This document shows, one piece after another, positions 5,775 to 12,641 of a stretch of DNA of 12,641 nucleotides (the first letter of the stretch is position 1; the number at the start of each line of letters is the position of its first letter). The translations under genes and the position numbers were made by a program. The notes beneath the pieces are model-generated. The model searched no databases and was not told the DNA's origin. It worked only from the letters and a program-made list of their open reading frames with translations. The DNA comes from Desulfobacteraceae bacterium. GTDB taxonomy: Bacteria > Desulfobacterota > Desulfobacteria > Desulfobacterales > Desulfobacteraceae. The stretch covers positions 1 to 12,641 of the forward strand of contig PIVQ01000134.1 in the NCBI GenBank assembly GCA_003354055.1, in the 5' to 3' direction.

Positions 5775-7801
5775 AACCTCTTGATGAGATCAAAAGCTGT
5801 ATTACTGATAATGAAAATTTTGTACTCCAAGGTGGCGCAGGTAGTGGAAAAACTGAAATCCTGAAACAAACATTAGAATATCTATCGGAAAATTATCCTC
5901 ATAAAAAAATTGCATGTATAACGCATACGAACTTAGCAGTTGATGAAATAAAATCTCGTGTTGGTGAAGGATATACAATAAGCACAATACACTCATTTCT
6001 TAATGACTGCATAAAGGATTACAAAAAGAACCTCCATGAAATTATTTTTGAATTGTTTCGAGTGAAATTAATGGAGCGTGAAGCAATAGAAAATTACGCG
6101 GACGAAAAGGAACAAAAGGTAAAAGAACATAAAAAATATAAAAAAGTATACCAAAAATATGCTTCTGCTTTATATACAGTCAATAATGGACATACTCCAA
6201 AAGTTGAAGGAAAAAGAGATTACGATAAAGAACCTGAAAGATATAATGAGCTATTAAACAACAAGATAAATGAATTAAACAATAAAATTTTAACGGAAAT
6301 CAAAGGTAAGGAAAGTAACAAAGTAAAGTATAACGATACTCGTTTCAATAGTTTTCGCGACCTTACCTATGGGCACGATGGATTGATAGATATCTCAGTT
6401 CTATTATTTGAAAGGTATCCAACTATTGGAAAAATATTACAAGATAAATTCGATTGCATATTTATTGATGAGTATCAGGATACTAATGAGAAAATAATAG
6501 ATATCTTTTTAGAAAAATTCCCAGACAAAGACAAAACCTTAATTGGACTTTTTGGCGACTCCATGCAGGCAATTTATGAAGATGGCATTGGAGATGTTGA
6601 AAAGTATATTAACAGAAAAATTTTAAAAAGAATTAATAAAGAAGATAATTATAGATGCTCTGAGCAAGTAGTAAAATTCATAAATAATCTTCGCGATGAT
6701 AAATTAGAGCAAGATGTAGCTTTCAAAAGAAAAGAAGATGGAATATTTGAGAGTATTAAAGATCGCCAAGGTAGTGTAGAGTTCTACTATTCATGGTCAC
6801 CACAAAAGCCAGAGTCGAAAAGTACGCCAGAACAAAAACAAGAATATAAAGATAACTATATAAAAGCACTGGATAGTCTGATTTTAAAAGCATTAGATGG
6901 AAAACAAAACTATAGGCAGTTAAAGCTCACGAATAAATCAATTGCTTTTGATGCTGGTTTTGAAAGCCTCTATAACGTATTTAATGAACGCTTTACAGAT
7001 AACAAAGAAGCTATGGATAATCACCTGGCAGCCCTCCAATTAACTGACCTTTTTGAACTTTGTCATGCTTACAAACCTCATAAAGATTCTGGATTGTCTC
7101 CCGATTATAACTTAGTGCTTTCTAAATTAAAAGACCAAGGTGTCGGTATTAAAAATATCGCTGATAAAAAGGAAATAGAAAATAAATTTAATAGTATCAT
7201 CAACTCTGAATTGAGTTTATTTAAAACATTAGAAAAAGCCTTTGACCTCAAATTACTGAAAAAATCTGAGCAATATCTTGGCTATCTGGAAAGACGAAAA
7301 ACATACCTAAAAGAAATATCAAATGACACAGAATTTAATACATTTAGAACGCTCTATTTAGCAGGAAAAAACACACTCCCCAGAATAAGAGATGACTTGC
7401 CTGAATTGGATGAATATGAATTCGACGAATTGAAGAAAAAAGTACAGAAAGAAGTCTTTTATAAAAACCTTTTTTCTGAAAAGGTAAATTTTCAAGATCT
7501 GTTAAATTATTTTAATTATCAGAACGAATACACCCAATATATTACCATGCACAAAACAAAAGGTTCGGGTATAAATAATGTACTTGTTGTACTCGATGAG
7601 TATTTTTGGACTAAGTATAATTTTAGACATATATATTCAAACGATGTAGATACTATCAAAAAGTGGGAAAATCAAAAACTGTTCTATGTTGCATGTTCAA
7701 GGGCTAAGGATAACCTGAAAATAGTACGGCTTACCTCCGGTGAAGAAGAAAAATCTGAAATAGAGCGATTTTTTGGAAATGCTATTGAAAAACCTGGATA
7801 A
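5759..7801 (+). CDS. gajB: Gabija GajB, UvrD/Rep-like superfamily 1 helicase
   Basis: This 680-residue cytoplasmic SF1A helicase has every core motif: I GGAGSGKT (25-32), Ia CITHTN, motif II IDEYQDT (D237, E238), III GDSMQA, IV NYRCSEQ, V TMHKTKGSG and VI YVACSRAK (about 642). In Gabija, GajB binds the GajA assembly and takes part in abortive or DNA-degrading defence. It is longer than the roughly 500-residue founding GajB, with extra Lys-rich insertions after motif Ia and before motif V. ATG 5759 has a strong AAGGAGGG (5745-5752) 6 nt upstream, and the gene overlaps gajA by 16 nt. The UvrD helicase call is firm. The GajB name depends on the OLD-type partner directly upstream. Confidence 0.88.
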   Translation: MDSKLEPLDEIKSCITDNENFVLQGGAGSGKTEILKQTLEYLSENYPHKKIACITHTNLAVDEIKSRVGEGYTISTIHSFLNDCIKDYKKNLHEIIFELFRVKLMEREAIENYADEKEQKVKEHKKYKKVYQKYASALYTVNNGHTPKVEGKRDYDKEPERYNELLNNKINELNNKILTEIKGKESNKVKYNDTRFNSFRDLTYGHDGLIDISVLLFERYPTIGKILQDKFDCIFIDEYQDTNEKIIDIFLEKFPDKDKTLIGLFGDSMQAIYEDGIGDVEKYINRKILKRINKEDNYRCSEQVVKFINNLRDDKLEQDVAFKRKEDGIFESIKDRQGSVEFYYSWSPQKPESKSTPEQKQEYKDNYIKALDSLILKALDGKQNYRQLKLTNKSIAFDAGFESLYNVFNERFTDNKEAMDNHLAALQLTDLFELCHAYKPHKDSGLSPDYNLVLSKLKDQGVGIKNIADKKEIENKFNSIINSELSLFKTLEKAFDLKLLKKSEQYLGYLERRKTYLKEISNDTEFNTFRTLYLAGKNTLPRIRDDLPELDEYEFDELKKKVQKEVFYKNLFSEKVNFQDLLNYFNYQNEYTQYITMHKTKGSGINNVLVVLDEYFWTKYNFRHIYSNDVDTIKKWENQKLFYVACSRAKDNLKIVRLTSGEEEKSEIERFFGNAIEKPG

Positions 7802-7855
7802 ATGAGAAAAAAATTGAAGGACAAGGAATGGGAAATCTGGGGATACCTGATTTAA

Positions 7856-7905
7856 TTCTAACAATTCAAATGCTGCGGACAAGCCGCAGATTTAGGTCGT
7901 TGTAC
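7856..7905 (+). repeat. attC-like recombination site, copy A (after gajB)
   Basis: TTCTAAC (7856-7862) opens the site and GTTGTAC (7899-7905) closes it, with exactly 36 nt between AAC and GTT. Inside is a hairpin: AAAT (7868-7871), one unpaired G (7872), CTGCGG (7873-7878), a 5-nt loop, CCGCAG (7884-7889) and ATTT (7890-7893). Short terminal complementary boxes, unpaired spacers and an inner stem with an extrahelical base are the features of integron attC sites. The R' box is not a perfect GTTRRRY, and no integrase is in view. A related copy occurs after hamB. Other possibilities are a REP-like repeat or a terminator; no T-run follows. Confidence 0.55.
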
Positions 7906-7942
7906 GCACAGTGCACGTGACTAATATAATCCAGGAGAAAAA

Positions 7943-8530
7943 ATGGAACTTGATAAGTTTCTTAATTTAATTGCTAGTATATTTGGTACATTAGGTGCCA
8001 TTTACGTAATGATTGGAATTTTGGCAATGACCCCTGAGCTTATCAAAAGACAAAGCAACTCATATTGGGATTTTAGCATTCCACAAATTGAGTCACTATG
8101 CCAGCAGAAGGCTGATAATGTTTCTGGCTTCGTCTTTGTTATTTTGGCGTTTGTTCTTGTATGGATCACTATTGTGTTTGTTCCCGAAGGTATACGTGTT
8201 TTTGAAAGCAAGGGATTAGCATTTGCTTTATCTGTAGTGCTTGCTGGTTGTCTTTATATGACCCTTAATTTTGTAAGCAACGGGATATATAAACATCAGA
8301 AGTTGGCCGTTGGCAAAATAATAACAGGGCAATATCTCGAAAGCGTTTTCGAAAAAGGCCAGTTACTCCCTTCTGACAATAAATCACTGCAAGCCCACGC
8401 TATAGAACTTCTTGATCTTAAAGTGTCAGCAAACGAACCAATTGATACTCTTTTGGGAAGAACAGCAAAAGTTGTAGGTATCAAGGTACCAGCAACCCTT
8501 GATTATTCTGCGGTCAAACCCATGAAATGA
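7943..8530 (+). CDS. Three-helix membrane protein of unknown family, first gene of the Hachiman unit
   Basis: I do not recognise this 195-residue protein. Hydrophobic segments at about 7-29, 60-80 and 91-114 predict three membrane helices. A ~30-residue polar loop (about 30-59) lies between the first two, and a soluble tail of about 80 residues ends in KPMK. No catalytic motif or signal peptide cleavage site is evident. AGGAG (7933-7937) sits 5 nt before the ATG. The next gene, hamA, starts 30 nt after its stop with its own strong ribosome site, so the three genes are probably one transcript. Hachiman normally consists of hamA and hamB alone, so this gene may be an added membrane component, a regulator, or an unrelated passenger. 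Confidence 0.82.
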   Translation: MELDKFLNLIASIFGTLGAIYVMIGILAMTPELIKRQSNSYWDFSIPQIESLCQQKADNVSGFVFVILAFVLVWITIVFVPEGIRVFESKGLAFALSVVLAGCLYMTLNFVSNGIYKHQKLAVGKIITGQYLESVFEKGQLLPSDNKSLQAHAIELLDLKVSANEPIDTLLGRTAKVVGIKVPATLDYSAVKPMK

Positions 8531-8560
8531 AAAAGCTATAGTTGCAAATCAAGGAGGAAC

Positions 8561-9364
8561 ATGTTTACCGATAAAAAAATTATAGGATCTTGGTTTTCTG
8601 ACCATCAAAAACCTGATAGCTCTATAGAAGTAAGAGCGCATGTTTTAGATGAGGATAAAAGTTCCCACCTTGAAGACTTTATGGTTAATGAAATACCTAG
8701 TTGTTATATTAAAAAAAATGAACTATCCGCTCGAATAAATGAGACAGGCCTCTCTGCATCCGAAATATTACAGAATAAGCTCCCTGACTCGGGGAATGTT
8801 ATGTCTGGGGATTTTGGTGAAATTCTTACTTTATTTTATCTGGGAAGTGAAAGAAGAGAAGCCCTTAAAACAATAAAAAAATGGAGATTCAAGCAAGATA
8901 GAAAAAAGGCGACACCACATTCCGATGTGATTATTTTATACAGAAAATATTCTGACCGTGCTTCAAAAATGGATTATGTTATTTGTGCTGAATCAAAGGC
9001 TAAAGCTACAGGTTCAAACTCCGAACCAATAGAAAATTCTATAAAAGGTTATGAAACAGATAAAACAGGACGAATGGCTAGAACATTAGTCTGGTTGAAA
9101 GAAAAAGCAATCGATCACGAAAATAAAAATTCTATTTCTTTTATTAAAAGGTTTACCGATGATCATTTAAAGACAGGGTTTAATAAAAAATATCGAGCAG
9201 TTGCAATAATTGATCGTAATTATTTAGATAATGAACTGATCAAATCATTAGACCTACCAGTTCAGAATGATGAGTTTGAAATTATAGTGATTGGTATCAA
9301 TAACCTCAAAGATTTATATGAACAGAGTTTTTCCAGAGCAATAAACGAGGTGACTAATGATTAG
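8561..9364 (+). CDS. hamA: Hachiman HamA, DUF1837 PD-(D/E)XK-like nuclease
   Basis: This 267-residue protein fits the DUF1837 family, whose members act as the effector nuclease of Hachiman defence, held in check by the HamB helicase. The middle of the protein shows a PD-(D/E)XK-like layout: SGDFGE (82-87, E87), a strand with HSDVI (D122), and AESKAK (E144, K146). An N-terminal segment (1-75) and a C-terminal segment (about 165-267) flank it, as expected for the family. AAGGAGG (8551-8557) gives a strong ribosome site close to the ATG. Its stop overlaps the hamB start by 8 nt, which points to translational coupling and fixed stoichiometry. Catalytic residues appear intact. The assignment rests on both the motif layout and the helicase partner. 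Confidence 0.85.
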   Translation: MFTDKKIIGSWFSDHQKPDSSIEVRAHVLDEDKSSHLEDFMVNEIPSCYIKKNELSARINETGLSASEILQNKLPDSGNVMSGDFGEILTLFYLGSERREALKTIKKWRFKQDRKKATPHSDVIILYRKYSDRASKMDYVICAESKAKATGSNSEPIENSIKGYETDKTGRMARTLVWLKEKAIDHENKNSISFIKRFTDDHLKTGFNKKYRAVAIIDRNYLDNELIKSLDLPVQNDEFEIIVIGINNLKDLYEQSFSRAINEVTND

Positions 9365-12293
9365 TCAACTTCGAAATATGATGGCGGAGATAGAATCTTG
9401 GGAGAGCGCTACAGAATTCGGGATTCCAGAAGAGCAATGGGCGGGATATCAGGTTAGACAGAGAAGTGATGATCTTTATATTGCGGTATTGTCATCCATC
9501 TTTGATACTTTGCGCTTAGAAGATACTACTGACAAACAACAGCGTTTATCAGATCTTGCTAAAACATTACTTGTTTACTCTAGAAGCGCCGCTTCAAAAT
9601 ATCTTGAAGGGGTGGATAAAACAATAAACCTTCTTTATTGCTCGGCAACTTTTTATTTGGCTGAATTCCCAGCGACTACGACACTCATAGCCAGGCAGAT
9701 TGGTGGTCTTAAGAGGCTATCGAAAGAAGAATATTTTTTATATTGTTTGCTAAGTCGTCAGCTAAATAATGATAATGAGCTTGAAGAAAATCTAACAGCA
9801 ATACTAAGTTCTTCTGAACACACGGACTTTGACAAACTCATTTCATATTTCGAAATAAAAAAAAATGAAGGCTTGATTACTGATCCACGACTATTCATGG
9901 CCTCAAAATTAGCATTGGATTGCTTGTCCAGATTCGAAAAATTTAATATATGGGATTGTCTCAGAAAGAATGCCGCCAACTATAGTTACGAGGTATGGCG
10001 ACCATTTCTTTCGAATTCAAAAGCGTTCCCTTTATGGGAGTTATTCCCATCTCAAGTTACAGCTATTGAAAGTGGGATATTAAACGATACAGATGAAGTC
10101 TATAGCATGCAGATGCCTACATCTTCTGGGAAAACATCCCTTTGTGAAATTTTGATCTATAACGAAGTAAAAGGTCGAGATAAAAAAGTTTTATTTCTTG
10201 TTCCATTCCGGGCGCTTGCCTCCGAAATTAAAGAAGGCATTTCGAAACGATTAAAAAGTGCAGGAGTGTCGGTGGTAGCAAGTCATGGTGGAAACATACC
10301 TACAAGATCTGAAGGAGTTACCGTCGAGACTGCTGATGTATTAATTATTACGCCGGAAAAGTTTACTGCTCTTGTTCAGGGATTGCCTAATTTAGAAAAT
10401 AGATTTAACACCATTATTTGTGATGAAGGGCATTTAATAGATGATAGCAGTAGAGGGCTGCAATATGAACTTTTACTGACAAAACTAAAAACATCCGGAG
10501 AGAATCCCAAAAAAATTATCTTCATTTCTGCGATCTTGCCGAATGTCGATATAATACATAAATGGCTTGGTGGGACATCTTCAACATTAGCGCTATCTGA
10601 TTACAAACCAGTAGAAACTGATTTTGCATTTATTAAACCTCAAGGTGCTAATTCTTGGCAATTGGATTTTAATACTATCTATGAACGCCCGCGCAGTTAC
10701 TTCCTCTCCAAGTTTCTAATTAAGGACGAATTTAGATATCTTAATCCTGCTACAAACCGTTTAAATCTTATTGGTGGCCGCAACTCATATACGACCCTTG
10801 CTTGTGCAGCCGCTTTAAAGGCACAAAGGAATGGCCCTGTGGCACTATTCACCACTCAAAAAAACTTTGTCGCCGGATTAGCAAAAAAATTTTTAGAATT
10901 ATATAAATTAGCTGTGAAAATTACTGCACAGGAGCAAACTCTGTCGCATAATTTGCCTGATTTAATAGAATATATTGGTTTTCAGTTTGGTGATGATTAT
11001 TCACTTTCTCAACTCGTAGAACATGGAATAGGATTTCATCATGGAGACTTGCCACAAGAGATCAGGCGTGAAATGGAAACGGCTATCCAAAATAAAACTA
11101 TTAGTATCCTTATATGCACAAGTACACTCGCAGAAGGTGTGAATTTACCTATTCGTACTCTTGTTGTTCATACGATTAAACGCTTTGATGGAGAGTTTAC
11201 ACGTCCGATAGAGAACAGGAGTATAAAAAATATAGTCGGGCGCGTTGGGCGGGCAGGCAAGGAAACTAAAGGCCGAATTATTTTTGCAAACAAGAATGAG
11301 CAGGATGATGTTGAAAATGTATTCAAGGATATGTATATGGAGCCAGCATCAGGGGCACTTTTTAAACTCATTAACAGCTTAAATCAAGCTGTTTCGCGTC
11401 TTAATATTCAACTAAATAACGAAATTTTTGAGTCCCAGAGTGACAACTTCTTATCAATTCTCGATAAGATTGATATAGCATTAATCGATTTAATACCTCC
11501 AGAAATAATAATAGAAGACATTGAAAAGCACGTTGAAAATTTAATAGAAAGTACGCTTGCATATCAATATTGTGATACGGATGATTTAAAAAATAGAATA
11601 AAAGAAGTTTTTATTATTAGAACAAGATACTTGCAAACCGAAGTTAATCGGGAAAACTGGAATTTACTCAAAAAAAGTGGCGCATCACCTCGATATTGGA
11701 AATTTGTAAATAACCTATCATTAATTGAGCAACCTGAATGGCAAACCTTAGATTCTCCTAACGATGAAAAATGGATTGACGATATTGTTTTAAAAATTAT
11801 CGAGTTGCCTACGTTAGAAATTGAAGCTGAGAAAACAATTCTAAAAACGATAATCATTAGTTGGATGAATGGATATACATATGGTGAAATTGCACAATTT
11901 TGTAACTATGAAGTCAATGAAACTCTTAAACTCCTTGGGCATTCTATTGGGTATCAGCTGCAAGATGGTGTAGCAAAACTTTCACAGTTGGCAATAGCCC
12001 ACCATGGGGAAGATAACTTATCCGAGTTAGCGAGAAACTGGTCCTCTCTTTTGCAGTATGGCTTAAATGATTTACAGCAACTCGATTTGTTTGAGAGAGG
12101 AGCTAGTGACCGATTAGGTGTGTGGGGAATATCAAGATATCTGAAAGAAAACAGTATAAACGTTAGAGGTTTAATGCTGCTTCGGTTTTTAAGAGCTCAT
12201 GCTAATAATGTAGTTGCATTTTTGAATGATGATTCGAGAGTACCAAAACTAAGCTCCAAACGTGTATGTGATGAGTTGGGAATTAATTATTGA
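9357..12293 (+). CDS. hamB: Hachiman HamB, DExH superfamily 2 helicase
   Basis: This 978-residue protein has a helical N-terminal region (about 1-230) before an SF2 helicase core. Motif I is MPTSSGKTS (G258, K259, T260), Ia VPFRALA, Ib ITPEKF, II CDEGH (D356, E357, G358, H359) and III FISAILPN. Motif V is CTSTLAEGVNLP and VI GRVGRAG (628-634). These are Ski2/HelQ-like and complete. A long C-terminal region (about 700-978) carries no motif I recognise. In Hachiman, HamB monitors DNA integrity and releases HamA nuclease activity. The start ATG 9357 lies inside the last codons of hamA and has GAGGTG (9348-9353) just upstream. No frameshift or truncation is visible, so the Hachiman system looks functional. 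Confidence 0.9.
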   Translation: MISQLRNMMAEIESWESATEFGIPEEQWAGYQVRQRSDDLYIAVLSSIFDTLRLEDTTDKQQRLSDLAKTLLVYSRSAASKYLEGVDKTINLLYCSATFYLAEFPATTTLIARQIGGLKRLSKEEYFLYCLLSRQLNNDNELEENLTAILSSSEHTDFDKLISYFEIKKNEGLITDPRLFMASKLALDCLSRFEKFNIWDCLRKNAANYSYEVWRPFLSNSKAFPLWELFPSQVTAIESGILNDTDEVYSMQMPTSSGKTSLCEILIYNEVKGRDKKVLFLVPFRALASEIKEGISKRLKSAGVSVVASHGGNIPTRSEGVTVETADVLIITPEKFTALVQGLPNLENRFNTIICDEGHLIDDSSRGLQYELLLTKLKTSGENPKKIIFISAILPNVDIIHKWLGGTSSTLALSDYKPVETDFAFIKPQGANSWQLDFNTIYERPRSYFLSKFLIKDEFRYLNPATNRLNLIGGRNSYTTLACAAALKAQRNGPVALFTTQKNFVAGLAKKFLELYKLAVKITAQEQTLSHNLPDLIEYIGFQFGDDYSLSQLVEHGIGFHHGDLPQEIRREMETAIQNKTISILICTSTLAEGVNLPIRTLVVHTIKRFDGEFTRPIENRSIKNIVGRVGRAGKETKGRIIFANKNEQDDVENVFKDMYMEPASGALFKLINSLNQAVSRLNIQLNNEIFESQSDNFLSILDKIDIALIDLIPPEIIIEDIEKHVENLIESTLAYQYCDTDDLKNRIKEVFIIRTRYLQTEVNRENWNLLKKSGASPRYWKFVNNLSLIEQPEWQTLDSPNDEKWIDDIVLKIIELPTLEIEAEKTILKTIIISWMNGYTYGEIAQFCNYEVNETLKLLGHSIGYQLQDGVAKLSQLAIAHHGEDNLSELARNWSSLLQYGLNDLQQLDLFERGASDRLGVWGISRYLKENSINVRGLMLLRFLRAHANNVVAFLNDDSRVPKLSSKRVCDELGINY

Positions 12294-12318
12294 TTTTGAT
12301 CCTTCCCCCAAAAACTGG

Positions 12319-12340
12319 AAGCAGGGTTAATCCGCTTTTT
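12319..12340 (+). terminator. Possible intrinsic terminator after hamB
   Basis: AAGC (12319-12322), a bulged A, then GG pair with CC-GCTT (12332-12337) around a 6-nt loop, and more T follow to 12340. The stem is short, but the form and place (about 25 nt after the hamB stop) fit a rho-independent terminator. Confidence 0.4.
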
Positions 12341-12344
12341 AGAA

Positions 12345-12443
12345 GTTACAAAACAATAAAAATGCTACGGACTACGCCGCGGATTTCCATGTTAGCCCCT
12401 TCAGCAGTGCATTATGCACAGATTAGGACTCGTTACAAAATAA
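12345..12443. repeat. Imperfect 12-nt direct repeats flanking copy B
   Basis: GTTACAAAACAA (12345-12356) and GTTACAAAATAA (12432-12443) match at 11 of 12 positions and are 87 nt apart start to start. They bracket attC-like copy B and the palindrome GTGCAT-T-ATGCAC (12407-12419). The copies could be remnants of an insertion or recombination event, or could mark a second cassette boundary. Confidence 0.5.
12352..12397 (+). repeat. attC-like recombination site, copy B (after hamB)
   Basis: The layout repeats copy A. AAC (12352-12354) and GTT (12391-12393) are again exactly 36 nt apart. The hairpin AAAT (12360-12363), unpaired G (12364), CTACGG (12365-12370), 6-nt loop, CCGCGG (12377-12382), ATTT (12383-12386) keeps the same stem positions. 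The changed bases relative to copy A give one G-T pair (12366-12381) and one mismatch (12367-12380). The closing box is GTTAGCC, a common form in attC sites. The opening side is less conserved (CAAAAC instead of RYYYAAC). It lies about 60 nt after the hamB stop, as expected for the 3' end of a cassette. Confidence 0.5.
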
Positions 12444-12533
12444 CTTGATCTAAATACCCTGAAGGGCAGAAACTTGTTTCCAAAACCCCTTAAAAAAATG
12501 GGTATTTTGAAAACAAAAGATCAAGTAATTTTG
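12436..12533. repeat. 98-nt long inverted-repeat structure
   Basis: A 16-nt arm (12436-12451, containing ACTTGATCT) is complementary to 12518-12533 with one mismatch. Inside, AAATACCC (12452-12459) pairs with GGGTATTT (12500-12507), leaving a 10-nt bulge (12508-12517) on the right side only. Further in, AAGGG (12462-12466) can pair with CCCTT (12487-12491), and GAAA/TTTC closes a CTTG tetraloop at 12469-12480. It ends 26 nt before the next ORF. It may be a second type of recombination site, a small inverted-repeat element, or an RNA leader. No T-run at its end suggests a terminator. Confidence 0.65.
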
Positions 12534-12559
12534 GAGCCGATCCTTAGAGGATAATTAAA

Positions 12560-12641
12560 ATGAAAACTCACGGCAAGGTAATTTTTTCTTGGGATAATGA
12601 CATATTATATGTTGAAGCTTTTGGTCCCTTTAATGAAGAAG
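12560..12641 (+). CDS. Small protein N-terminus, continues past window end
   Basis: Only 27 codons are visible, beginning MKTHGKVIFSWDNDI and reaching a GPFNEE segment. The gene is open to the last base. AGAGGA (12546-12551) lies 8 nt before the ATG. The pattern of a short strand, a D/N turn, a second strand and a GPFN motif resembles small STAS/SpoIIAA-like proteins seen in cassette arrays. With so little sequence this is only a suggestion. Its place after the attC-like copy B makes it the likely next cassette gene. Confidence 0.6.
   Translation, partial: MKTHGKVIFSWDNDILYVEAFGPFNEE

Noticed and set aside
7900..7930. TTGTAC and a perfect TATAAT as a promoter for the Hachiman unit
   Set aside because: The spacer is 19 nt, the -35 matches only 3 of 6 positions, and the start point would fall at or after the ribosome site, leaving almost no leader.
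1..12641. CRISPR array, tRNA or rRNA gene, transposase or integrase
   Set aside because: I saw no regularly spaced repeats, no tRNA-like or rRNA-like sequence, and no transposase or tyrosine-recombinase motifs in any open frame; the integrase needed for the cassette model is absent from this window.

Overview
The window reads as a chromosomal stretch from a Gram-negative, probably deltaproteobacterial (Desulfobacterota-like) genome. That placement is an inference from the signalling-gene style and rests on no marker gene. All recognised genes are on the + strand.

Positions 1-2725 hold a signalling cluster: the 3' end of a response-regulator gene, a soluble receiver-histidine kinase, and a PAS protein with a LuxR-type DNA-binding domain. 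A DUF2188 gene follows at 3046-3297. Positions 3298-3806 contain no convincing gene of ordinary size, but they are rich in inverted repeats and include a 20-codon hydrophobic ORF.

Positions 3807-12293 form a defence block, visibly more AT-rich than the left part, with two recognisable anti-phage systems in tandem. The first is Gabija. Its gajA (OLD-type ATPase + TOPRIM nuclease) is interrupted by one in-frame TAA at 4287-4289, and its gajB (UvrD-like helicase) is intact and overlaps gajA. The second is Hachiman: hamA (DUF1837, PD-(D/E)XK-like) overlaps hamB (DExH helicase). An unfamiliar three-helix membrane protein gene lies directly upstream of hamA and is probably co-transcribed with it.

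The most interesting signal lies between these units. About 50-60 nt after gajB and again about 60 nt after hamB there is a copy of the same short structured element: AAC, then an imperfect hairpin with a bulged G, then GTT. Exactly 36 nt separate AAC and GTT in both copies. This is the architecture of an integron attC site. The second copy is followed by a 98-nt inverted-repeat structure and then the start of another small ORF. The simplest reading is a cassette array (possibly one lacking an integrase) in which whole multi-gene defence systems travel as unusually large cassettes. No integrase is present in this window, so the integron reading remains an inference.
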